The notes under the pieces: model-generated
Databases searched by the model: none
Seen by the model: only the letters and a program-made list of their open reading frames with translations
What the model was told of the DNA's origin: nothing
Made by a program: the position numbers and the translations under genes
Shown here: positions 15,795 through 25,642 of the stretch, one piece after another
Position numbering within the stretch: position 1 is the first letter of the stretch
Layout: each line of letters begins with the position of its first letter
Assembly (NCBI GenBank): GCA_027592745.1
Contig: JAQCLG010000013.1
Coordinates: 1-44,736 of the forward strand
Source of the DNA: Pseudomonadota bacterium
Lineage (GTDB): Bacteria; Pseudomonadota; Alphaproteobacteria; SP197
Length of the DNA stretch: 44,736 bases
Direction: 5' to 3'

Positions 15795-18089
15795 ATGATC
15801 GGACGGATTCTTGCCTACAGCGACCGGATCAGTGCCCGCCCGGGCGAGGAGATCGCGTTCAAGGTCAGTTGCGACGGCCCCGGTCGGTACGAGGCCGAGA
15901 TCGTCCGGCTGTGGAGCGCGACCGATGCCGAGGACGGCCCCGGCCTGCGCGAGGTCGTGATCCCTACCCCGGTCAACGGCAGCTACCCCGGCCGGTTCCA
16001 GCCGGTGCGAGCCGGCTCCCACGCCGTCGTTGCAGAGGCCGGCCTCGACGGGCTTTCGTCCTTCACCCTGGCCTGCGCCATCTGGCCGACGACACCGGGC
16101 AAGGGCGAGCAGGCGCTGATCGGCACACTCGACGGCAAGGGTGAAGGCGGTTTCCGGCTGCTGATCGATGCCGGCGCGCGTCCCTGCCTGCGCCTGGCGA
16201 CGCCGCAGGGAACACAGGATGTTGCGGTGAACACTGTTCTCCTGTCGCGCACCTGGTATCGGCTCGCGGCAAGCTGGGATGCCGCGACGGGCACCGCCGA
16301 ACTGCACTGCCTGCCCTGTCCCGGCGCAGCCAGTCCGCTGCGACCGGCCATGGCGCGCGCCTCCCTGCCCACGGCACGGCCTGCCAGCACAGGGCCGCTG
16401 CTGATGGCCGCGGCCCGCGACAGGGCGGGCGAACTGGCGAGCCATTTCAACGGCAAGCTCGAGGCGCCGCGTCTGCTCCAGGGCGCCTCGGCGCAGGCGG
16501 CGGAACTGCAGGGGGACACGCGGGAAATCCCCGCCGTGCTGTCCGCACGGGTTCTGGGATGGTGGGATTTTTCCCTGGAAATCCCCAGCCGCACCGTCGT
16601 CGACCGCTCGCCCTGGCAGCGTCACGGCCGCACGGTCAACCTGCCGGCGCGCGCCATGAAGGGCCTCTCCTGGGATGGCAGCGCCATGGACTGGCGCGCC
16701 AATCCGGCGCACTACGGCGCCATCCACTTCCACGACGACGACCTCGACGACTGCCGCTGGGAGACCGATTTCACGCTGACCGTGCCGCAGGACATGGCCA
16801 GCGGCTGTTATGCCGCCCGCCTCAGCAGCGGCGGCGACGAGGAATACGCCCCCTTCTACGTGCGCACGGCGCGCGATGCCGGCCATGCCGACATCGTCTT
16901 CCTGGCTTCCACGGCCAGCCACAACATCTACGGCAACTACCACAAGGCCGCCTATTCGGGGCACAGCGAGGTGATGAACAGCGGCTTCACGATCCTCTCG
17001 GAGGCCGCCGAATACCTCAGCCGCCACCCCGAACTGTCGGGCTCGACCTACGACTGGCACACCGATGCCAGCGGCATGGCCTATGCCACCCGCCTGCGGC
17101 CCATGCTCAACATGCGGCCCAAGACGGACCTCTGGTACTACGACGTCGATTCGCTGGTGGTCGACTGGATCGACCGCTGCGGCCTCGATTGCGACGTGGT
17201 CACCGACGAGGACCTGCACCTGGAAGGGCTGGCCGCGCTCGAACCCTACCGGGTGGTCGTCACCGGCCACCACCCCGAATACTACAGCCCCCAGATGCTC
17301 AAGGCCCTGGCGGCCTTCACCGAACGGGGCGGCCGCCTGATGTACCTGGGCGGCAACGGCTTCTACTGGAAGATCGCCTTCGATCCGGAGAACCCGGCGA
17401 TCGTCGAGGTGCGCCGCAGCGAGGGCGGCATCCGCGCCTGGGCGGCCGAGCCGGGCGAGGCCCATCACAGCTTCGACGGCGGTTACGGCGGCCTGTGGCG
17501 GCGCGCAGGCTATGCGCCCAACAGGCTCTGCGGCGTCGGCTTCACGGCCCAGGGCTTCGACGGCGCCGAACCCTACTGGCGCATGGCCGGTGCCGACGAT
17601 CCCCGCGCTGCCTTCATCTGGGACAGTATCGAGGACGACAAGGTCGGCGACTTCGGCCTGTTCGGCGGCGGCGCGGCGGGGGTCGAGACCGACCGCTACG
17701 ACGCCGACCTGGGTTCGCCGCCCCACGCGCTGATCGTGGGCCGTTCCAGGGACCACACGCCGGGCATCTTCCGCGTGCCCGAGGAACTGCTGGCCACCCA
17801 CAACATGATCGACGGCACGACCAACCCGCTGGTGCGCGCCGATCTGGTGTTCTTCGAGACCGCCGGCGGCGGCGCGGTGTTTTCCGTGGGTTCCATGGCC
17901 TGGGTCTGCGCCCTGCCCCACAACGGCTACGACAACAATGTCGCCCGGATGAGCGAAAACGTGCTGCGCCGCTTTGCCGATTCCGAACCCTTTGTTTTGC
18001 CCGGCGAGGACCGCATGGACGGGCGCGACCAGCAGACCCGCGAGTCCGGTTCGGACGGCGTCGTCGAGGGCATGGGCTACCGCACCTGA
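15795..18089 (+). CDS. N,N-dimethylformamidase large-subunit-like protein
   Basis: A 764-residue protein matching the overall build of the large subunit of N,N-dimethylformamidase, an iron amidohydrolase that splits dimethylformamide to dimethylamine and formate. An N-terminal jelly-roll/LamG-like part (to about 270) is followed by a domain with DIVFLASTASHNIYGNYHKA, TDLWYYDVDSLVVDWI, VVTGHHPEYYS and GGRLMYLGGNGFYWKI. The conserved tyrosines and downstream acidic residues (for example VEVRRSEGG) are candidates for the Tyr/Tyr/Glu iron site known in the Paracoccus enzyme. ATG 15795 is chosen over an upstream ATG at 15732, which reads into promoter sequence. No gene for the roughly 130-residue small subunit is seen, so the substrate may be another amide. 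Confidence 0.85.
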   Translation: MIGRILAYSDRISARPGEEIAFKVSCDGPGRYEAEIVRLWSATDAEDGPGLREVVIPTPVNGSYPGRFQPVRAGSHAVVAEAGLDGLSSFTLACAIWPTTPGKGEQALIGTLDGKGEGGFRLLIDAGARPCLRLATPQGTQDVAVNTVLLSRTWYRLAASWDAATGTAELHCLPCPGAASPLRPAMARASLPTARPASTGPLLMAAARDRAGELASHFNGKLEAPRLLQGASAQAAELQGDTREIPAVLSARVLGWWDFSLEIPSRTVVDRSPWQRHGRTVNLPARAMKGLSWDGSAMDWRANPAHYGAIHFHDDDLDDCRWETDFTLTVPQDMASGCYAARLSSGGDEEYAPFYVRTARDAGHADIVFLASTASHNIYGNYHKAAYSGHSEVMNSGFTILSEAAEYLSRHPELSGSTYDWHTDASGMAYATRLRPMLNMRPKTDLWYYDVDSLVVDWIDRCGLDCDVVTDEDLHLEGLAALEPYRVVVTGHHPEYYSPQMLKALAAFTERGGRLMYLGGNGFYWKIAFDPENPAIVEVRRSEGGIRAWAAEPGEAHHSFDGGYGGLWRRAGYAPNRLCGVGFTAQGFDGAEPYWRMAGADDPRAAFIWDSIEDDKVGDFGLFGGGAAGVETDRYDADLGSPPHALIVGRSRDHTPGIFRVPEELLATHNMIDGTTNPLVRADLVFFETAGGGAVFSVGSMAWVCALPHNGYDNNVARMSENVLRRFADSEPFVLPGEDRMDGRDQQTRESGSDGVVEGMGYRT

Positions 18090-18109
18090 AATCTCCTGCA
18101 CCTGCCCCC

Positions 18110-18138
18110 TTGACATCGCCGGTGCGCAAACGCATTTG
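18110..18138 (+). promoter_or_regulatory. Probable sigma-70-type promoter of the SAM-controlled operon
   Basis: A perfect TTGACA (18110-18115) is followed after 17 bp by CATTTG (18133-18138), a weak -10 box. A transcript starting a few bases downstream would begin at the first aptamer's P1 stem at 18145, which is just what a riboswitch leader needs. Confidence 0.55.
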
Positions 18139-18142
18139 CTCC

Positions 18143-18200
18143 CCAGCGCCGATTTGAACGACAGCTTGCGGGGCGCTTTACAAATTTCAGCTAAAGCGCC
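18143..18200 (+). promoter_or_regulatory. SAM-II riboswitch aptamer 1
   Basis: P1 is AGCGCC (18145-18150) with GGCGCT (18172-18177). Inside are the SAM-II core elements GATTTGAA, CAGCTTGCG and, after P1, TTACAAATTTC followed by AGCTAAAG. This order matches the alphaproteobacterial SAM-II (metA) class, which binds S-adenosylmethionine through a pseudoknot and represses methionine genes. An alternative 9-bp hairpin, GGCGCTTTA (18172-18180) with TAAAGCGCC (18192-18200), would exclude P1. GCCGTG (18198-18203) can pair with CACGGC (18218-18223), opening the terminator that follows. The genes downstream, osmC-like and metY, fit the class. The folding details are my own pairing, not computed. Confidence 0.8.
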
Positions 18201-18212
18201 GTGTTCTACATG

Positions 18213-18250
18213 AACCGCACGGCCGAAAAGCTGGGCGGTTTTTTGTTTTG
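18213..18250 (+). terminator. Riboswitch-controlled intrinsic terminator
   Basis: AACCGC (18213-18218) pairs with GCGGTT (18235-18240), extended inside by CGGC with GCTG, and is followed by a T-rich tract TTTTTTGTTTT. It lies 13 bp after aptamer 1 and well before any coding start, so it acts as an attenuator. Its 5' arm overlaps the CACGGC segment that can pair with the aptamer's 3' tail. Confidence 0.85.
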
Positions 18251-18282
18251 GGCTGATCCCCCACCGGCATGCCGAAAAGGAT

Positions 18283-18334
18283 CCGCGGGATTTGATGGGC
18301 AGCTTGCGTCCGCGTCACCAACCGCTAAAGCGCC
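18283..18334 (+). promoter_or_regulatory. SAM-II-like aptamer 2 (tandem copy)
   Basis: A second core reads CGCGG (18284-18288), GATTTGAT, GGGCAGCTTGCG, CCGCG (18310-18314, closing P1), then TCACCAAC and CGCTAAAGCGCC. It shares GATTTGA, CAGCTTGCG and GCTAAAGCGCC with aptamer 1. TGGGC in the loop can pair with GCGCCA in the tail, with one bulge, as the pseudoknot. The A-rich linker of SAM-II is less well conserved, so this could be a diverged SAM-II or the related SAM-V class, which is known downstream of SAM-II in marine alphaproteobacteria. Confidence 0.62.
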
Positions 18335-18352
18335 ACGGAGTGATCTCCGTGG
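18333..18352 (+). promoter_or_regulatory. Hairpin enclosing a possible GGAG ribosome-binding site and GTG start
   Basis: CCACGGAG (18333-18340) pairs perfectly with CTCCGTGG (18345-18352) around the loop TGAT. It begins inside the 3' tail of aptamer 2. GGAG (18337-18340) lies eight bases before GTG 18349, which is in frame with the osmC-like gene, so the hairpin could hide both the ribosome-binding site and an alternative start. Confidence 0.5.
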
Positions 18353-18381
18353 GCCCTCAATTCGGACCCGAAGATCGCGCC

Positions 18382-18918
18382 ATGACCACCACCCAGTTTT
18401 CCTTCCGTAGCGGCTTCAACGGCCTGCGCGACCATGTCGCGGCCACTCCCGGGGCTGCCGTGGCCACCTTCAGCGCGGCCAGCCGCCAGGTCGAGGGCCT
18501 GTGGAGCAAGGTGGCGGTGCGCGACTTTGCGCTCGATGTCGACGAACCCGCCGCCCTGGGCGGCACCGACAAGGGACCCAATCCGGTCGAACTGGTGCTG
18601 GCCGCGCTGGCCTCGTGCCAGGAGATCACCTACCGGCTTTATGCCGACCGCCTGGGCGTGCCGCTCGACGGCGTCTCGGTGACGGTGGAAGGCGACATCG
18701 ACCTGCGCGGCTTCACCGGCGCCGACGACAGCGTGCGCCCCGGCTTCCGCGACATCCGCATCAAGGTCGATCTCACCAGCAGCGCTCCGCTGGAGGCGCT
18801 GGAACGGGTGAAGGCGACCGTGGACAAGCATTGCCCTGTGCTCGACATCATCGGCAATGCCGTGCCCACGGCCATCACGTTTACTTCGGCAGAGGCTCAC
18901 ATACCGGCGGCGGAGTAG
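18382..18918 (+). CDS. OsmC/Ohr-family thiol peroxidase-like protein
   Basis: A 178-residue OsmC-fold protein. The two conserved cysteines are present, in LAALASCQEITYRLY and VDKHCPVLDI, with GPNPVELVLAALASC as the family signature. OsmC proteins reduce organic hydroperoxides through these thiols; several relatives have unproven roles. The start is uncertain: ATG 18382 has only a weak GAAG upstream, while GTG 18349, in the same frame, has a well-placed GGAG inside a hairpin. It is first in the SAM-controlled operon, 84 bp before metY, which suggests a thiol- or sulfur-related role rather than a simple stress response. It ends in TAG, with TGA ten codons later. Confidence 0.87.
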   Translation: MTTTQFSFRSGFNGLRDHVAATPGAAVATFSAASRQVEGLWSKVAVRDFALDVDEPAALGGTDKGPNPVELVLAALASCQEITYRLYADRLGVPLDGVSVTVEGDIDLRGFTGADDSVRPGFRDIRIKVDLTSSAPLEALERVKATVDKHCPVLDIIGNAVPTAITFTSAEAHIPAAE

Positions 18919-19002
18919 CCCCTGTCGAGGTTGCCGCGGGGGGCGGCATGAACGTGCCGTCCCCCTCCGTTCTTATACACGAAGCGTCCGGAGGACAGCA
19001 CC

Positions 19003-21313
<2,311 letters not shown>

Positions 21314-21322
21314 ACGCCGCCT

Positions 21323-22300
21323 TCAACCGCAGATCTCCTCGAAGAATTCCGCCGTCCTGACGTCGTGCCAGGGCGCGGCATGGCCGCGGCCATGGAAGCC
21401 GACATGGCCGCCCCGACGGGTGATCAGTGGGCGGATCGCCCGTGCGCGCCGCCAGTCGAAGGCGCGGTAGGCGGTATCGTCGATCCAGGGGTCGTCGAGC
21501 GCGTGGATCACCAGCGTCGGCACGGCGATGTCGGTGAGCAGCGGCAGGGAGGACGCCCGGGCGTAGTACTCCGGGGCTCCGGTGAAGCCGTGTCGCGGCG
21601 CGACGAAACGGTCGTCGAGGTCGTAGATGCTCTCCACCGCGTCGATCACCGCCCTCTCCTCATTGCTAAGCACGCGGCCCGGCATGCGCACCTCGCTCTT
21701 GAGCTCGCCCAGGAGCCAGCGCATGTAAAGGCGGTTGCGCAGCCGGTGGAAACGCACCGAGGTCGCAGCGACGTCGACCGGCGCCGACACCGCCACGGCG
21801 GCGCGCAGCGGCGTCCGGGGACCCTGCTCGCCCAGCATGCGCAACAGCAGGTTGGCACCCAGCGAAAAACCCACGGCAACGATGCCGTCGCGTGCGAGGT
21901 CTGCGGGGATGGCATCGAGGGCCTCGGCAAGGTCGCCCGTCGCGGCGGCATGGTAGAGGCCGCGGCAGGTCGCCACCGACGGGCCTGCGCCGCGCAGGTT
22001 GAGGCGGGCGACGGGAAAGCCGCGCTCCAGCAGGCAACGCGCCGTGGCGCGGACATGGATGCTCTCCTGGCTGCCCGAAAGCCCGTGGATCAGGACCGCC
22101 AACGGTCTGCCGCGCGGCACGTTGGGGCGGTGCAGGCTGGCCCACAGGCGGTCGCCGTCGGCCAGGGGCAGCAGCAGGCGCTCGCCCGGCCAGGCCGAGA
22201 GGTCGGGATCGATGCGCAACAGCAGGTTGCGCACGGTCTGCAGGTCGCCGCCCAGCCAGGGCAGCCGCGCACGAAAGTCGCTCCTGCCGGTCACGGTCAC
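21323..22300 (-). CDS. YheT-type alpha/beta-fold hydrolase
   Basis: A 325-residue alpha/beta hydrolase of the YheT/ABHD1-3-like group. HGLSGSQESIHVRATA gives the oxyanion HG motif, VGFSLGANLLLRMLG the nucleophile Ser elbow, VIHALDDPWID the acidic residue and RRGGHVGF the catalytic His. The substrate is unknown; relatives act as esterases. It is last in a three-gene minus-strand operon: its start follows the upstream hydrolase's stop by 4 bp. It is convergent with hemB, with 9 bp between them. Confidence 0.86.
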   Translation of the reverse strand: MTVTGRSDFRARLPWLGGDLQTVRNLLLRIDPDLSAWPGERLLLPLADGDRLWASLHRPNVPRGRPLAVLIHGLSGSQESIHVRATARCLLERGFPVARLNLRGAGPSVATCRGLYHAAATGDLAEALDAIPADLARDGIVAVGFSLGANLLLRMLGEQGPRTPLRAAVAVSAPVDVAATSVRFHRLRNRLYMRWLLGELKSEVRMPGRVLSNEERAVIDAVESIYDLDDRFVAPRHGFTGAPEYYARASSLPLLTDIAVPTLVIHALDDPWIDDTAYRAFDWRRARAIRPLITRRGGHVGFHGRGHAAPWHDVRTAEFFEEICG

Positions 22301-22304
22301 GGTC

Positions 22305-23183
22305 TCAGTCGGGCAGGTCCTCGCCCCGGGGATGGCCCAGCAGCCAGTCGCGCACCAGGTGCATCTGCTCGTTGTCGGCCAGCCAGAGCGGGTGGGTGAT
22401 GTTGTGGAAGGTGAACAGCATGGCGTGCGGCCCGCGGTGGGTCATCGCCTCGGCCGTGGGCTGGTCGAGAATGGGGGAAACCGCGCCGCGCAGGGCCATC
22501 ACCGGCACCTTGATGCGGTCGTAGAGCCCCCAGAGGTCGACATCGGCGGGCGTGATACCCTCCATCGGCGCCGAGATGGCGGGATCGTAGTGCAGGCGCA
22601 GGGTGCCGTCGGCGTCCTTGCGCACGCTGCCGGCGGCGAGTTCCTGCCACTGCGCGTCGCTGACCGGGCCGTAGGGTGTGAAACGGCCCTTGAGATAACC
22701 CACGACCTCGGCGACCGAGACCAGCGAGGGAGGATGGGCGACCGCCGCCGCGATGCCGGCCAGGGCGCCCGCGGAAATGAACGGACCGACGTCGTTGAGC
22801 ACCAGGCTGCGCAGCGGCGCGTTCGAGACCGCCAGCCCCATGCCGATCAGGCCGCCCATGGAGGTGCCGATCCAGTCGACGTTCTCCAGGCCCAGCCGGG
22901 ACATGGCGTGCACCATGTGCTGGACGTAGACCGGCACGATGTAGCCCTTGGGGTCGGCCAGCCACTCGCTCTTGCCGCGCCCGACCATGTCGAAGGACAG
23001 GACGCGCCAGCCCACCTCGGCCAGGCAGTCACCGAGCCAGCGGAAGTCATGCGCATTGCGCGAGATGCCGTGGACGCAGACCGCGACGCGTTCGGCCTTG
23101 GCACTGCCCCATTCGAGATAGTGAAGACTCACCTCGCCCGTGCCATGGGGAACACGGATCGTCCTGCTCTTCATCGACGTCAC
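22305..23183 (-). CDS. Alpha/beta-fold hydrolase
   Basis: A 292-residue alpha/beta hydrolase. VHGISRNAHDFRWL is the oxyanion region, IGTSMGGLIGM the nucleophile elbow with Ser, and the His is probably in NITHPLWLADNE near residue 267. A cap region spans roughly 150-225. No signal peptide is seen. Its ATG overlaps the stop of the decarboxylase gene (ATGA at 23180-23183), so the two are translationally coupled and may act in one pathway, though the family is too broad for a substrate call. Confidence 0.86.
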   Translation of the reverse strand: MTSMKSRTIRVPHGTGEVSLHYLEWGSAKAERVAVCVHGISRNAHDFRWLGDCLAEVGWRVLSFDMVGRGKSEWLADPKGYIVPVYVQHMVHAMSRLGLENVDWIGTSMGGLIGMGLAVSNAPLRSLVLNDVGPFISAGALAGIAAAVAHPPSLVSVAEVVGYLKGRFTPYGPVSDAQWQELAAGSVRKDADGTLRLHYDPAISAPMEGITPADVDLWGLYDRIKVPVMALRGAVSPILDQPTAEAMTHRGPHAMLFTFHNITHPLWLADNEQMHLVRDWLLGHPRGEDLPD

Positions 23184-24352
23184 GCTCCTGCCGCGCGCGC
23201 AGGCACGGCGCTGTTGATTTCGCCCGGGTGTTCGATTTCCACGAAGGTATCGGGGTAGAAACCGTTGAAACTGGTGCGCAGGGCGTTGCCGTAGGCACCG
23301 ACCTGGCCGATCTCGATCCAGTCGCCCTCGTCGAGATCGTCAGGAAGATGGAACGTGAAGGGCAGGATGTCGATGGAATCGCAAGTCGGCCCGGCCACCG
23401 TGAAGTCCGTGCCGGTCTGCGAGAGCGGTCCCTTCAGGCGCACCGCGCGCACCGGCATCTGCACCCGTGCGGTGACCATTTCCGAGAGCGAGCCGTAGAT
23501 GCCGTCGTTGATGTAGACCTGATCGCCCTTGCGCAGCAGCACCTGGGTCACCAGCGACATGCCACCCACGACCAGCGCCCTGCCCGGCTCGCACATGGTG
23601 ACGCAATCGCGCCGCAGGTTGAGCATCTTCAGGCCGCTCTCGATCTCGGCCATGTAACTTTCCAGGGGCGGCAACTGGACGCCCTGGTAGGCCGCGGGAA
23701 ATCCGCCGCCGACATCGAGCATGTGGAGGTCGACCTTGGCCGCCTCCAGCACGTCGCCGACGATCTCGAGCGCCGTGCGGTAGGCGCGCGGCAGCAGGCA
23801 TTGCGAGCCGACATGGAACGAAATGCCGGTCTGCATGCCCCAGGACCGGGCCTCCTTGAGCATGTCGGCCGCCTCGGCGGGGCGGATGCCGAACTTCTTG
23901 GAGAGGTCGTAGGCAGCCCCCGCCGCGGGCGTGGCGATACGCACGACGCAGGTCACGCCCTCTCCGCCCGTCTCGTCGATCACCTTCCTGAGTTCTGCGG
24001 GATGGTCGACCACGAAGTCGCGGATGCCATAGACCTCGTAGGCCGTCCTGATCGCCGCGCGCGCCTTGACCGGGTGCATGAAATAGGCGCCGGCGTCGCG
24101 AAACTGCTCGCGCACCTGGGCGATCTCGGGCAGCGAAGCGGTGTCGAAATGCCGGATGCCGGCCTCGTAGAGGATCTGCAGGACCTTGGGGTGGGGATTG
24201 CACTTGATGGCGTAGAGCACCCGACCGGGAAAGCTCTCGAGGAAGTGCCGCGCACTCCGGGCCAGCACCTGGGGATGCAGGCAATAGACGGGATAGCTGG
24301 GTTCCAGCGCCCGGATCATGGCGTCGACATCGTAGAAGCGGTCGCGTTTCAT
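23180..24352 (-). CDS. Group IV ornithine/lysine/diaminopimelate-type decarboxylase, ODC-like
   Basis: A 390-residue fold-III PLP decarboxylase. LYAIKCNPHP carries the PLP lysine Lys50, SFHVGSQC lies in the centre, MCEPGRALVVGG binds the PLP phosphate, and GPTCDSID holds the catalytic Cys324 that marks ornithine decarboxylases as opposed to diaminopimelate decarboxylases. The predicted reaction is ornithine (or lysine) to putrescine (or cadaverine). A longer frame to 24466 has no family similarity; ATG 24352 has GGGGAT upstream. The first gene of an operon with two hydrolases. Polyamine synthesis here and three PotD-like proteins earlier may be related, but nothing in the sequence links them directly. 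Confidence 0.9.
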   Translation of the reverse strand: MKRDRFYDVDAMIRALEPSYPVYCLHPQVLARSARHFLESFPGRVLYAIKCNPHPKVLQILYEAGIRHFDTASLPEIAQVREQFRDAGAYFMHPVKARAAIRTAYEVYGIRDFVVDHPAELRKVIDETGGEGVTCVVRIATPAAGAAYDLSKKFGIRPAEAADMLKEARSWGMQTGISFHVGSQCLLPRAYRTALEIVGDVLEAAKVDLHMLDVGGGFPAAYQGVQLPPLESYMAEIESGLKMLNLRRDCVTMCEPGRALVVGGMSLVTQVLLRKGDQVYINDGIYGSLSEMVTARVQMPVRAVRLKGPLSQTGTDFTVAGPTCDSIDILPFTFHLPDDLDEGDWIEIGQVGAYGNALRTSFNGFYPDTFVEIEHPGEINSAVPARAAGA

Positions 24353-24483
24353 GGTACATCCCCGGCGAAGGTCCAATATGGCGTCCCCGGCGAGTAGGCG
24401 AAAGCCCGCCCGCGACATGGCCGCATTGCGCGGGCATGTCGCGCGGGCTAGAAGGCAAATCTCCAATCTGGAAGGGCTTTTCG

Positions 24484-25638
24484 ATGGTTCAGGGGCCTCT
24501 GTCGGGCGTTACCGTGCTCGATCTGACGCGTGTGTTGGCCGGTCCGTTCTGCACGCTGATCCTGCAGGACCTCGGTGCGCGGGTGATCAAGGTCGAGGTT
24601 CCTGGCCTGGGCGATGAAGCCCGCGGCACGGGGCCTTTCGTCGATGGCCACTCGACCTATTTCGCCTCGATCAACCGCGGCAAGGAGTCGATTGCACTCG
24701 ACCTGAAGGACAAGACCGACCGTTCGATCTTCATGCAGCTTGCGTCCAGGGCCGACGTACTGACCGAGAACTACCGCCCCGGCGTCATGGACAAGCTCGG
24801 GCTAGGCTGGGACGTCCTGCACGCCCACAACCCACGCCTAGTCTATGCCGCGGTTTCCGGCTTCGGCCACAGCGGACCCTACAGCCAGCGCCCGGCCTAC
24901 GACATGGTCGTGCAGGCGATGGGCGGCATCATGAGCATGACCGGACATCCAGGCGGCGAACCCACCCGCGTGGGGACTTCCGTGGGCGATGTCACCGCCG
25001 GGCTGTTCACGACCATCGGCATCCAGGCCGCGCTGCGCCACCGCGACCAGACCGGCCAGGGCCAGAAGGTCGATGTCGCCATGCTGGACTGCCAGCTTGC
25101 GATCCTGGAAAACGCCATCGTGCGCTACACCGCGACCGGCGAGGTGCCCCGGCCGCTGGGCGCGCGCCATCCCTCCATCGTGCCCTTCGCAGCCTTTCCC
25201 ACGGCCGATGGCCACGTCATCATCGCCGCCGGCAACGACGCCCTGTTCGTCCGGATGTGCGAGGCGCTGGAGCGTCCCGACATGGCCCGCGACGCCCGCT
25301 ACCAGACCAATGCAAAACGGGCCGAGCAGGTCGGCGCCCTGGCGCTGGAGATCGAGGAGGTCCTGCGTCACAAGCCCACGGCCCACTGGCTGAAGGTGTT
25401 GGAGGCCGCCCGGGTGCCTTGCGGCCCGATCAACGACATCTCCCAGGTCGTGGCCGACCCCCAGGTTGCCGCCCGCAACATGCTGGTTTCGGTCGAGGGC
25501 CTGGAAGACGGCCCGATCCGGGTGGCGGGAAACCCGATCAAGATGTCGGCCTTCGAAGACCCCACCCACAGAGGCCCTGTACCGCGGCTCGACGAACACC
25601 GGGAAAGCCTCCTGAAAGAGTTCAAGATTTCCGTTTAA
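24484..25638 (+). CDS. CaiB/BaiF-type class III CoA-transferase
   Basis: A 384-residue family III CoA-transferase that moves CoA between two acyl groups through an Asp-linked thioester. The N-terminal LSGVTVLDLTRVLAGPFC, RVIKVEVPGLGDEAR and FASINRGKESIALDLK are diagnostic. The catalytic Asp169 is in VGTSVGDVTAGLF. ATG 24484 follows GGAAGGG and is preferred to an in-frame ATG at 24436. It is divergent from the decarboxylase gene. The penicillin-acylase-like gene begins 4 bp after its TAA, so the two may share a transcript. Some relatives pair with glutaryl-CoA dehydrogenase as succinyl-CoA:glutarate CoA-transferase, and gcdH is at 12.4 kb; this is inference. Confidence 0.9.
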   Translation: MVQGPLSGVTVLDLTRVLAGPFCTLILQDLGARVIKVEVPGLGDEARGTGPFVDGHSTYFASINRGKESIALDLKDKTDRSIFMQLASRADVLTENYRPGVMDKLGLGWDVLHAHNPRLVYAAVSGFGHSGPYSQRPAYDMVVQAMGGIMSMTGHPGGEPTRVGTSVGDVTAGLFTTIGIQAALRHRDQTGQGQKVDVAMLDCQLAILENAIVRYTATGEVPRPLGARHPSIVPFAAFPTADGHVIIAAGNDALFVRMCEALERPDMARDARYQTNAKRAEQVGALALEIEEVLRHKPTAHWLKVLEAARVPCGPINDISQVVADPQVAARNMLVSVEGLEDGPIRVAGNPIKMSAFEDPTHRGPVPRLDEHRESLLKEFKISV

Positions 25639-25642
25639 CGAT

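Noticed and set aside
18143-18334. The leader region as a tRNA, in particular a suppressor tRNA for TAG
   Set aside because: There is no cloverleaf, no T-arm sequence and no acceptor stem; the conserved segments fit SAM-II.
18201-18410. A 69-residue open frame in the riboswitch leader as a leader peptide
   Set aside because: It runs straight through the terminator and second aptamer, has no ribosome-binding site and encodes no recognisable motif.
23180-24466. Upstream start at 24466 for the ODC-like decarboxylase
   Set aside because: The extra 38 residues overlap the divergent promoter region and resemble no family member; ATG 24352 has a ribosome-binding site.
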